A stretch of DNA of 64,000 nt from contig JADMKA010000146.1 in NCBI GenBank assembly GCA_018780145.1, positions 37,290 through 101,289 of the forward strand. Direction: 5' to 3'. The translations under genes were made by a program, and so were the position numbers. Source of the stretch: Vitreoscilla sp. Its GTDB lineage: Bacteria; Pseudomonadota; Gammaproteobacteria; Burkholderiales; Burkholderiaceae_C. The notes beneath the pieces were generated by a model. The model did no database searches and was not told the origin of the DNA. It saw only the letters and a program-made list of their open reading frames with translations. Shown here in pieces: positions 52,117 to 62,004 of the stretch (position 1 is its first letter; every line of letters starts with the position of its first letter).

Positions 52117-52623
52117 TCAGGCGCCTTTCGGCGTGTCGAGCATTGCCTCAACGGGCCCCACGTGGCCAATGCGGGCCCACGAGTCCACATCGAACTTGAA
52201 CTCGGTCACCGCACAGGTCGGGAGGTGTGTGATCTGCGCTGAAAGGCGGTGCGCGAGTTCGCTCAGGCCGGGGTTGTGGCCGAACAGCATGACCACCTTC
52301 AGCCTGTCGTCCAGCGCGTGGACCACGTCGAGAAGCGTGTCGACAGTCGCGCCATACAGGCGGTCGTCCACGGTGATGCCGGCACTGGCGCGGCCGAGCT
52401 TGCGGCCCAGGATCTCCGCCGTCGTTCGCGCGCGCACGGCCGGGCTGGTCAGCCACAGTTCGGGTTGCACGCCGCGCCGTGCCAGCCGCTCGCCCATCAT
52501 CGGCGCGTCGCGCTGGCCGCGCTCGTTGAGTGGCCGTTGCGTGTCGGGCAAGCTGGCGTCACCCCAGCTCGACTTGGCGTGGCGGACGAGGAACAGCGTC
52601 TTCACGGTGGGCGACGCACTCAC
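52117..52623 (-). CDS. sixA: Phosphohistidine phosphatase SixA
   Basis: A 168-residue histidine phosphatase. The RHG-type motif LVRHAKSSWGD carries the phospho-accepting His, and the second His is in LFGHNPGLSELA; the length matches SixA (about 160). SixA removes phosphate from His residues of Hpt domains and, in E. coli, of the nitrogen phosphotransferase protein NPr. The GTG at 52623 overlaps the stop of the upstream PspC gene (GTGA); a later GTG at 52605 is possible. Linkage to the PspC-type gene suggests co-expression. Confidence 0.87.
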   Translation of the reverse strand: MSASPTVKTLFLVRHAKSSWGDASLPDTQRPLNERGQRDAPMMGERLARRGVQPELWLTSPAVRARTTAEILGRKLGRASAGITVDDRLYGATVDTLLDVVHALDDRLKVVMLFGHNPGLSELAHRLSAQITHLPTCAVTEFKFDVDSWARIGHVGPVEAMLDTPKGA

Positions 52624-52940
52624 TCGCTGGGCACGAAGATCCACATCAACACGTACAGCAGCAGGCCGGTGCCCCCGCACAGCAGCAGCACCGCGAGGAT
52701 CAGGCGCCAGGCCCAGGACTCCATGCCGGTCGCGCTGGCCAGGCCACCGCAGACGCCGGCGATCCACCGGTCGCCTCTGCTTCGGCGCAATGCGTTGACC
52801 GCGGCCGTGAAGTCGTTGGACCCGCTGGGGGGCTGCGCACCGCCGAGCAATCTGGCCTTGGCGCGCGCGAACTCGTCGTCGCTCAGCACGCCTCGCTGGT
52901 GCAGCTCGGCCAGCTTGTCCAGTTCTTCTGTCAATGCCAT
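52620..52940 (-). CDS. SHOCT and PspC domain protein
   Basis: A 106-residue protein. Residues 5-33 (LDKLAELHQRGVLSDDEFARA) form a SHOCT motif, and residues 50-105 form a PspC domain with RWIAGVCGGLA, followed by two close hydrophobic stretches ending LMWIFVPSE. PspC is part of the membrane phage-shock response; a SHOCT-PspC fusion without pspA/pspB neighbours is likely a stand-alone membrane protein. It is coupled to sixA and divergent from the P-type ATPase gene. Confidence 0.85.
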   Translation of the reverse strand: MALTEELDKLAELHQRGVLSDDEFARAKARLLGGAQPPSGSNDFTAAVNALRRSRGDRWIAGVCGGLASATGMESWAWRLILAVLLLCGGTGLLLYVLMWIFVPSE

Positions 52941-53090
52941 TAGGGTTCCCTTTCAATGCCATGCCGTCGGTGGTTTCGCACAGGGTGCACCCTGCATGGC
53001 GCCGCGTCAATCCTCACCGACAACCGGCATACGATGCAGGCGCACCGGCCATCGTCGATGCCGGTACGACCGCCACCCTGGGAGATCACC

Positions 53091-55676
53091 ATGAGCGCAG
53101 CGCCGAGCCCCAGCCTGGCCGACGCGCACATCCACCACGCCGACGATCTGGCACGCCATCTCGGGGTGGACCTGAACGCGGGCCTGGCGGCCGACGAGGT
53201 GGCGCAGCGGCAGCTGCAGCACGGCCCGAACCGGCTGCCCGAACCGCCGCCGCGCCCGGCCTGGAAGCGCTTACTGGACCAGTTCCGAGATTTCATGATC
53301 CTGGTGTTGCTGGCGGCGGCGGTCTTGTCGGGCGTGATCGGCGATCTGGCGGACACGCTGGTCATCCTGATCATCGTCGTGTTGAACGCGGCCATCGGCT
53401 TCTGGCAGGAGTGGCAGGCCGACCAGGCCCTGCAGGCCTTGCAGCGCATGGCCGCGCCGCAAGCCACCGTGCGCCGCGCCGAGGGGCAGGTGCAGGTGGT
53501 GCAGACCGAGCACCTGGTGCCCGGCGACGTGGTGCTGCTGGAGGCCGGCAACCTGGTGCCCGCCGACCTGCGCTTGCACGCGGTGGCGCGCTTGCGGGTG
53601 GACGAGTCGGCGCTGACCGGCGAGTCGGTCACGGTCGAGAAGGTGCATGGCCCGTTGCCGGCCGGGGACCATGGGCTGGGCGACCGTGTCAACATGGCCT
53701 ACAAGGGCACGCTGGTGACCCACGGCCGTGCCGAGGGCCTGGTGGTGGCCACGGGGCCACACACCCAGCTTGGCCAGGTGGCCACCCTGCTGGGCGGCAC
53801 CGAGACCCGTGCCACCCCCCTGCAGCTGAGGCTGGCGGCGTTCGGCAAGCGCCTGTCCATCGTCGTGCTGGCGATCTGCGCGCTGATCTTCGCCATCGGC
53901 GTGCTGCGGGGCGAGCCCGTCCTGCTGATGGCGCTCACGGCCGTCAGCCTGGCGGTGGCCGCCATCCCCGAGGCACTGCCGGCCGTGGTGACGGTGCTGC
54001 TGGCACTGGGGGCGCGCCGGCTGGTGACTGTGAACGCGCTGGTCCGGCGCCTACCCAGCGTCGAGACCCTGGGCTCGGTGAGCGTGATCTGTTCGGACAA
54101 GACCGGCACCCTGACGCAGAACCGCATGACCTTGCGCGAGCACCGCGCCTGGGCCGTGCCGGATGTGGACCTGTGGGCGGCCGTGGTGCTGTGCAACGAC
54201 GCCACCGCGGGCGCCGAGGGCTGGCTGGGCGACCCCACCGAGACCGCGCTGCTGCAGGGGGCGCAGGAGGCGGGGGTCGACGTCGCCGGGCTGCAGCAAG
54301 GCCAGCCACGGCGCCATGAGTGGCCGTTCGACGCCGAGCGCAAGCGCATGAGCACCCTGCACGCCCAGGGCAACGGATGGCGCGCCTACGTGAAGGGCGC
54401 CCCGGAATCGGTGCTGCCGCGCTGCGTGGGCGGTGCCGAGCTGGCCGAGGCCCTGGAGACTGCACAGGCCTGGGGCCAGCAGGGCATGCGGGTGCTGGCG
54501 GTGGCCCGGCGCGACGGCGAGGGCGACGGCACGACGGCCGACGCCGACGAGCTCGAGCGTGATCTCGTCCTGCTGGGCCTGGTCGGCCTGATCGACCCGC
54601 CGCGGCCCGAGGCCCGCGCGGCGGTGGCCGAGTGCACGGCCGCCGGCATCCGCCCGGTGATGATCACCGGCGACCACCCGGCCACCGCGCTGGCCATCGC
54701 GCGCGACCTCGGCATCGCCACGGAAGGCGCCGACACCGTGCTGACCGGCGCCGAACTGGCGCGGCTCGACGACACGGCGCTGGCCGCTGCGGCGCTGCGC
54801 GTCTCGGTCTACGCGCGGACCGACCCGGCGCAGAAGATCCGCATCGTGCAGGCGCTGCAGGCCCAGGGCCGCTTCGTCGCGATGACGGGCGATGGCGTCA
54901 ACGACGCGCCGGCTCTGCGCAGCGCGGACATCGGGGTGGCCATGGGCAAGGGCGGCACCGACGTGGCCCGCGAGGCCGCCAGCCTGGTGCTGCTGGACGA
55001 CAACTTCGCCACCATCGTCGGGGCGGTGCGCGAGGGCCGGCGGATCTTCGACAACATCCGCAAGTTCATCCGCTACGCGCTGACCGGCAACTCGGGCGAG
55101 ATCTGGGTGCTGTTCCTCGCGCCGTTGCTGGGCCTGCCGATCCCGCTGCTGCCCATCCACATCCTGTGGGTGAACCTGGTCACCGATGGCCTGCCCGGCC
55201 TGGCCCTGGCGGCCGAGCCGGCCGAGCGCGGCGTCATGCGGCGCCCGCCCCGACCCCCGAACGAGAGCGTGTTCGCGCATGGCCTGTGGCAGCACGCGCT
55301 GTGGGTGGGTCTGCTGATCGGTGCCCTGTGCCTGGGCGTGCAGGCCTGGTCGCTCGGCTCCGCGGGCGAGGCCAACGCGCACGGGCAGACGATGGTCTTC
55401 ACCGTGCTCACGCTGGCCCAGATGGCCCATCTGCTGGCGATCCGCTCGGAGCGTGAGTCGCTCTTCAGCCAGGGGCTGACCAGCAACCGGCCGCTGCTCG
55501 GTGCCGTGGCCCTCACGCTCGTGCTGCAACTGGCGACGATCTACCTGCCCTGGTTCCAGCCGATCTTCCACACCCAGGCGCTGTCGGCGGCCGAACTGGG
55601 CCTGTGCTTCGGCCTGGCGGGGATCGTTTTCGTGGCGGTGGAGATCGAGAAGGCCTGGCGGCGGAGCCGCCGCTGA
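53091..55676 (+). CDS. Cation-transporting P-type ATPase (P2A, calcium type)
   Basis: An 861-residue P-type ATPase. The N-terminal cation ATPase domain, actuator motif DESALTGESV, ion-site helix AAIPEALPAVVTVLL (near 293), phosphorylated Asp in CSDKTGTLTQNRM (near 336), KGAPE and the hinge TGDGVNDAPALRSADIGVAMG (near 600) are all present, with about ten membrane helices. The PEALP motif and the last helices (WVNLVTDGLPGLALA) place it with Ca2+/Mn2+ pumps of the SERCA/PMCA kind rather than heavy-metal pumps; no metal-binding N-terminal domain is seen. The ATG at 53091 follows GGGAGA. Confidence 0.92.
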   Translation: MSAAPSPSLADAHIHHADDLARHLGVDLNAGLAADEVAQRQLQHGPNRLPEPPPRPAWKRLLDQFRDFMILVLLAAAVLSGVIGDLADTLVILIIVVLNAAIGFWQEWQADQALQALQRMAAPQATVRRAEGQVQVVQTEHLVPGDVVLLEAGNLVPADLRLHAVARLRVDESALTGESVTVEKVHGPLPAGDHGLGDRVNMAYKGTLVTHGRAEGLVVATGPHTQLGQVATLLGGTETRATPLQLRLAAFGKRLSIVVLAICALIFAIGVLRGEPVLLMALTAVSLAVAAIPEALPAVVTVLLALGARRLVTVNALVRRLPSVETLGSVSVICSDKTGTLTQNRMTLREHRAWAVPDVDLWAAVVLCNDATAGAEGWLGDPTETALLQGAQEAGVDVAGLQQGQPRRHEWPFDAERKRMSTLHAQGNGWRAYVKGAPESVLPRCVGGAELAEALETAQAWGQQGMRVLAVARRDGEGDGTTADADELERDLVLLGLVGLIDPPRPEARAAVAECTAAGIRPVMITGDHPATALAIARDLGIATEGADTVLTGAELARLDDTALAAAALRVSVYARTDPAQKIRIVQALQAQGRFVAMTGDGVNDAPALRSADIGVAMGKGGTDVAREAASLVLLDDNFATIVGAVREGRRIFDNIRKFIRYALTGNSGEIWVLFLAPLLGLPIPLLPIHILWVNLVTDGLPGLALAAEPAERGVMRRPPRPPNESVFAHGLWQHALWVGLLIGALCLGVQAWSLGSAGEANAHGQTMVFTVLTLAQMAHLLAIRSERESLFSQGLTSNRPLLGAVALTLVLQLATIYLPWFQPIFHTQALSAAELGLCFGLAGIVFVAVEIEKAWRRSRR

Positions 55677-55677
55677 A

Positions 55678-56718
55678 TCAATCCCGTTCGACGCTGACGC
55701 CCGCCTTGGTCACCGTCCAGCGCAGCGCGTGGTGCGGGCCGCCCGGCACCAGGTTGCCCGAGCCGACGATCTGGCCCTTGTCGTTGATGCCCATGGCGTA
55801 GCTGTTGGTGCCGCCCGGGTAGTGGCCCAGGTTGATGACCCTGCCTTTGCGCCACAGCACGGCGATGGTGAAGGTGCCCGGGTTCGGCGCCGGTGCGTAG
55901 CCGACCAGATCACCCTTGTTGTTGATGCCGTTCACCAGGTGGCCGTAGGCGATCTTTCCACCGCCCAGGGCGGGCAGGTTGGCCCGCACCCCGTTGGTCC
56001 AGGTCACCGGTATCCGGCCCGGGGCGTAGCCTGCAATCAGGCCCGCGTCGTTGATGTGCGTGGCGACGCCCAGGCCCAGGTCCGTGTAGGCGCCGTTCTG
56101 CCAGGAGAAGGCGTGGTAGTTGTAGTCCACCAGGCCCACGCCCGCCACCTGGCCGAGGTTGTTGATGCCCTTGGCTTCGGCGTAGCGGCGAAACTCAGGG
56201 GCCGGCTCGCCGAGGAAGCCCAGGTCCTGCACGCCCGTGGTCCGGTTCCAGATGACGGCGTGCGTGTCCATGTTGGCGTCCAGCGACGCGCCAGCGATCT
56301 TCCCCGCGTTGTTGATGGCGTTCGCGAAGCCGAAGCCATTGGGGCCCAGCGCCGGCAGCGTGTACGAGGTGCCTGCCGCATCCCAGTAGACGGGGATCGA
56401 GTCGTCGCGGGTGGCGTAGTAGTCGCCCACCACCTCGCCGCCCAGGTTGATCGATCTCGGCGTGGGCAGGAACCCGGAGCAGCAGTCGTCGAAGACCTGC
56501 ATGGCCAGGCCGTCCCAGACGACCTGGACGTACTGGTAGTCGAGGGGCCTGGTGGCACGGCCCACCGTGCGGTTGGCGTTGTTGATGGCGAAAGCAGCCG
56601 AGCCCAGGCCAGGTCCCAACTCGCCCATGTCGGCGACGTTCACGACTCTGGCAGCCTGCGCGGCGCCGCCCAGGAGAGTGCCCACGAGCAGGGCGGTGAG
56701 GGCAAAGTGGGCTTTCAT
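55678..56718 (-). CDS. Secreted HAF-repeat protein
   Basis: A 346-residue extracellular protein with a signal peptide (ALLVGTLLGGAAQAARVV). It holds seven HAF-like repeats of about 45 residues, with cores such as FAINNANRTVG, NAINNAGKIAG, GINNLGQVAG, HINDAGLIAG, GINNKGDLVG and GINDKGQIVG. It lacks the Ig-like tail of the protein at 50713-52092, but the number of repeats is the same, so the two are probable paralogues. Its stop is one base past the P-type ATPase stop, in convergent orientation. The binding partner is unknown. Confidence 0.83.
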   Translation of the reverse strand: MKAHFALTALLVGTLLGGAAQAARVVNVADMGELGPGLGSAAFAINNANRTVGRATRPLDYQYVQVVWDGLAMQVFDDCCSGFLPTPRSINLGGEVVGDYYATRDDSIPVYWDAAGTSYTLPALGPNGFGFANAINNAGKIAGASLDANMDTHAVIWNRTTGVQDLGFLGEPAPEFRRYAEAKGINNLGQVAGVGLVDYNYHAFSWQNGAYTDLGLGVATHINDAGLIAGYAPGRIPVTWTNGVRANLPALGGGKIAYGHLVNGINNKGDLVGYAPAPNPGTFTIAVLWRKGRVINLGHYPGGTNSYAMGINDKGQIVGSGNLVPGGPHHALRWTVTKAGVSVERD

Positions 56719-56935
56719 TCACGGTCTCCGGTGAGGATCTATGTCACAGATGATGACGCTGTCACCTTAAGAGCAGGCTGACGGCCGCCAGATACATGCC
56801 GGCGGCAGATTAGGGGGGCGGCTCCCACGTTCGAAGGCCGAGTGAGGACCATCCGTTGGCGATCGGTTGGTCGCTACCGGCCGCGGGTTCCTAGAGTGAC
56901 CGCCATGGCCATGTCGGCCACGAAGGAGACCTGCA

Positions 56936-57505
56936 ATGAACACCCACCCCTGGATCAAACACACCCTCGTCGGCTTGGCCGTCACAGCGTTCGCGGCTGG
57001 CGCGGGCGCCGCCAACCTGCTGAAGAACCCGGCCTTCAACACGGTCGGCCCCAAGGGCCCGGTCGTCACCACGGTGCTGCCCGGCGACGGCGCCACCGCG
57101 GCCGCGGACTGGCTGGCCAACACCAACACGCCGGGCATCACCTTTACCGAGCTGCTGCCCTCCACCCTGGTGCCGGGCGGCCGGATGATTCATGTGATCA
57201 CGGACGGTGACCGCAACGGCGTGGTGCAGGTGGTCGGTGATCTGGGCACTGGGCCGCGCAGCGGCTTCGCCTGCGTCTGGGCCTACCTCGTCAGCGGGTC
57301 GATCGGCGTGGGCATTGGCAACGTCGGCAACACCAACGGCAACGACATGGTGCTCAACAAGACGGGCTCGTGGGAGGTGCTGCAGGTCAGCAACGGCCAT
57401 TCGCCGATCAACACGCTGGTGATCTTCGGCCTCGGTGGCGGCGCCGAGTTCTATGTCGAGAGCGCGCAGATGAGCGCCAGCAAGCGCAGTTGCGCGGCCA
57501 AGTGA
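56936..57505 (+). CDS. Secreted protein of unknown function (DUF642-like appearance)
   Basis: A 189-residue secreted protein with a signal peptide (GLAVTAFAAGAGAANLL, about 26). The mature part starts NLLKNPAFNTVGP and has beta-strand-rich segments (WEVLQVSNGHSPINTLVIFG, AEFYVESAQM), the look of a jelly-roll carbohydrate-binding-like domain, as in DUF642 or choice-of-anchor proteins. The match is by eye and weak. The ribosome site GAAGGAGA lies well placed before the ATG at 56936. The next GloVer-type gene starts 15 bases downstream on the same strand, so the two are probably one operon. Confidence 0.65.
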   Translation: MNTHPWIKHTLVGLAVTAFAAGAGAANLLKNPAFNTVGPKGPVVTTVLPGDGATAAADWLANTNTPGITFTELLPSTLVPGGRMIHVITDGDRNGVVQVVGDLGTGPRSGFACVWAYLVSGSIGVGIGNVGNTNGNDMVLNKTGSWEVLQVSNGHSPINTLVIFGLGGGAEFYVESAQMSASKRSCAAK

Positions 57506-57520
57506 AATGGGGAGCCGACC

Positions 57521-58705
57521 ATGACACGACACCTCCTCGCGCTGGCATTGGCGCTGGCGAGCACGCTGGCTCAGGCGGCGCCCATCAGCTACTGGAAGCT
57601 CGATCTGCTGCATTCCTTCGACGACGGGCCCGGCGGCCACCACCCGCATGGCGGGCTGGTCGAGAGCCCGGCGGGCGTCTTCTGGGGCACCACGAATGAC
57701 GGCGGTGCCGACGGCGGCGCCGGCACGGTCTACAAGTTCGTTCCCGGCAGTGCGCCCGTGGTGATGCGCACCTTCTACGCCGATAACGAGCTGGGGGCTC
57801 ATCCCAGCGCCGGCTTGCTGGCCGATGGCTCGATGTTCTACGGCACCACCAGCCAGGGCGGCTATCCGGACATGGGCACCGTGTTCAGGATCTCGGCCGA
57901 CGGCCAGTTTGCGATGATGCACGAGATGGACGGCCTCGACGGCCGCCGCCCCTACGCGCCGCTGGCGCGCGGTGCGGACGGTGCGCTCTATGGCGGCAAC
58001 TTCTATGGCGGTGCGAATGACCTGGGCACCTTGTTTCGCATGGACGCGAGTGGGGCTTTCACGGTGCTGCACGCGTTTCAACCGCTGCGCAGTGGAAACG
58101 ACGGCGCCCACCCCGAAGGCCGGCTGGTGCAACACAAGAACGGCTTCTTCTATGGCACCTCGCTGGGCGGCATCCACGGCGCAGGGTCGGTGTTCAGGAT
58201 CAGCCCGACAGGGGCGTTCACCTCGCTGCACTCGTTCCAGGGCGGATCGAGCGCCAACGGCTGCGAGCCGAGAACGGGCCTCGCCCTCGATGCGGCCGGC
58301 AACTTCGTCGGCACCAATCGCCTGTGTGGCAGCGCCAACGGCGGCACGCTGTTCTCGCTCACAGCCAGCGGCACGGCGGGCCTGATGCACACCTTCGACA
58401 ACAGCGTGGTCTATGGCAGCGACCCCTCGGGCGATTTGATCCGGCGCAGCGACGGGCGCTTCTATGGCGTGACGCGCGGCGGCTCGCCAGGGTGCGGCAG
58501 TGTCTACGCCAAGAGCCCCGGTTTGAGCGGCACCTACACGAGGCTGTTCAGCTTCCCGGTCGATCGCAGCAAGGGCTGCTTTCCCCGAGGCCGGCTCACC
58601 AGCGCGGCGGACGGGGCGTTGTATGGCACCACCGAGCTCGGCGGCGCGTTCGACAAGGGCACGATCTTCCGCCTTCGCAAGGTGAGCAACTATCCGGACC
58701 ATTGA
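57521..58705 (+). CDS. Secreted GloVer-repeat (choice-of-anchor tandem repeat) protein
   Basis: A 394-residue secreted protein with a signal peptide (LLALALALASTLAQAAPIS). Seven repeats of about 50 residues carry the pattern G-x-L...G-x-F-Y-G-T-T-x-x-G-G-x-x-x-x-G-T-V-F, for example GSMFYGTTSQGGYPDMGTVF and GALYGTTELGGAFDKGTIF. This is the GloVer tandem-repeat family, expected to fold as a beta-propeller outside the cell. No C-terminal anchor motif (such as PEP-CTERM) is visible, so it is probably released or bound to another surface protein. Confidence 0.82.
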   Translation: MTRHLLALALALASTLAQAAPISYWKLDLLHSFDDGPGGHHPHGGLVESPAGVFWGTTNDGGADGGAGTVYKFVPGSAPVVMRTFYADNELGAHPSAGLLADGSMFYGTTSQGGYPDMGTVFRISADGQFAMMHEMDGLDGRRPYAPLARGADGALYGGNFYGGANDLGTLFRMDASGAFTVLHAFQPLRSGNDGAHPEGRLVQHKNGFFYGTSLGGIHGAGSVFRISPTGAFTSLHSFQGGSSANGCEPRTGLALDAAGNFVGTNRLCGSANGGTLFSLTASGTAGLMHTFDNSVVYGSDPSGDLIRRSDGRFYGVTRGGSPGCGSVYAKSPGLSGTYTRLFSFPVDRSKGCFPRGRLTSAADGALYGTTELGGAFDKGTIFRLRKVSNYPDH

Positions 58706-58783
58706 TGCCGCGATAGAGTCGGGTGGGTCCCGCCGGCCCACATGCTGCGCAGCCCTGCAGCAGCCGGCGAGCTCGGAGCGACC

Positions 58784-59743
58784 ATGAACAGCAACGCCAG
58801 GGCGCCCGGCCAGCGGCGGAGAACCTTCCACCCGCGGGCGCGGCATGTCGCACCGTTGCTGTTGCTGAGTGCCTGGGGCGCCGCGGCAGCCGGTCTGGCA
58901 ACGCAGGGCCGGCAGACCATTTCGTACCAGGGCGCCGAACGCAGCTATGTGCTGCGTCTGCCGTCTGTGCCCACCGCGCCCGACCAGCGGCTGCCGCTGG
59001 TGCTGGTGCTGCATGGCGGCGGCGGTGACGCCGCGAATGCGGAGGCGATGACGGGCTTCACCGACAAGGCCCGGCGCGAAGGCTTCATCGTCGTCTACCC
59101 GGAAGGCACCGGCCGATTCGGCAACAAGCTGCTGACCTGGAACGCCGGCCACTGCTGCGGCCAGGCGATGCAGCGCCAGGTCGACGACGTGGGCTTCATC
59201 CGTGCGTTGATCGAGCGCCTGGTGGCGGATCACGCGGTGGACGCTCGGCGCATCTACGCCACCGGCATGTCGAACGGCGGCATGATGAGCCACCGGCTCG
59301 GCATCGAGCTCTCCGACCGGCTCGCCGCCATCGCGCCGGTGGTGGCCACCGTGTTCGGTGACGAGAAGAAGCCGGCGCATGCCGTGTCGGCGCTGATGAT
59401 CAACGGCCAGCTCGACACGGCCGTGCCTGCGGCGGGCGGCCCGCCCGGTGGCCGCTTCCCGGATGCCTGGGACGGCACGCCGGCCCAGCCCGCGTTGGCG
59501 CAGGCCAGCTTCTGGGCTGCCGCCAATGGCTGCGCAGGCCCGCCCGAGACCACCCGGCAAGGCCCGGTGGCGCGCTGGCGCTACCGCTGCCCGGCCGGCC
59601 ACGATGTGCAGCTGGTGCTGGTGGGCGACAACGGCCACGCCTGGCCCGGCGGCCAGGCCGGCAGCCGGCTGGGCGCCACGCCGAGCGCGGCGCTGAATGC
59701 CACCGATCTGATCTGGGCGTTCTTCAAGGGGCACCCCAGGTAG
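58784..59743 (+). CDS. Secreted alpha/beta-hydrolase esterase (LpqC/PHB depolymerase-like)
   Basis: A 319-residue hydrolase with an N-terminal basic and hydrophobic export signal (APLLLLSAWGAAAAGL). The core contains the oxyanion segment LVLHGGGGDA, the nucleophile Ser in TGMSNGGMMSHR, an Asp in NGQLDTAVPA and a His in DNGHAWPGGQ, the LpqC/polyhydroxybutyrate depolymerase or feruloyl-esterase arrangement. It cleaves ester bonds outside the cytoplasm; PHB oligomers or hydroxycinnamate esters are possible substrates. I chose the ATG at 58784 (GGAG upstream) over the open frame start at 58742. Confidence 0.85.
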   Translation: MNSNARAPGQRRRTFHPRARHVAPLLLLSAWGAAAAGLATQGRQTISYQGAERSYVLRLPSVPTAPDQRLPLVLVLHGGGGDAANAEAMTGFTDKARREGFIVVYPEGTGRFGNKLLTWNAGHCCGQAMQRQVDDVGFIRALIERLVADHAVDARRIYATGMSNGGMMSHRLGIELSDRLAAIAPVVATVFGDEKKPAHAVSALMINGQLDTAVPAAGGPPGGRFPDAWDGTPAQPALAQASFWAAANGCAGPPETTRQGPVARWRYRCPAGHDVQLVLVGDNGHAWPGGQAGSRLGATPSAALNATDLIWAFFKGHPR

Positions 59744-59834
59744 CCACCGGAGGCCCGGGCGGCCCAAGGGTTTCACCTAGGCGCGAAGCTGTCACGGCAG
59801 AGACACTGAGGGGGCGCGGAATCTCTCTAGAATC

Positions 59835-59846
59835 GAACGATCGTTC
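59835..59846 (+). promoter_or_regulatory. Palindromic operator candidate upstream of the beta-oxidation genes
   Basis: GAACGATCGTTC is a perfect 12-bp palindrome with flanking AAT/ATT symmetry (59831-59850), 51 bases before the start of the FadB-like gene. Its form is typical of a TetR-family repressor site. Burkholderiales beta-oxidation genes are known to be under TetR-type regulators sensing acyl-CoAs, which fits, but no regulator gene is next to it. Confidence 0.6.
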
Positions 59847-59896
59847 TATTTTTTCGCCCCTGTTTTCCCACGTCGCTTTTGAAGGGACTTTCGACC

Positions 59897-61990
<2,094 letters not shown>

Positions 61991-62004
61991 GGGGAGCCGG
62001 AGCG

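Noticed and set aside
55658..55673. Terminator hairpin at the 3' end of the P-type ATPase gene
   Set aside because: The GCGGCGG/CCGCCGC dyad is inside the coding sequence with a 2-base loop and has no T-run; it can be explained by Arg codons.
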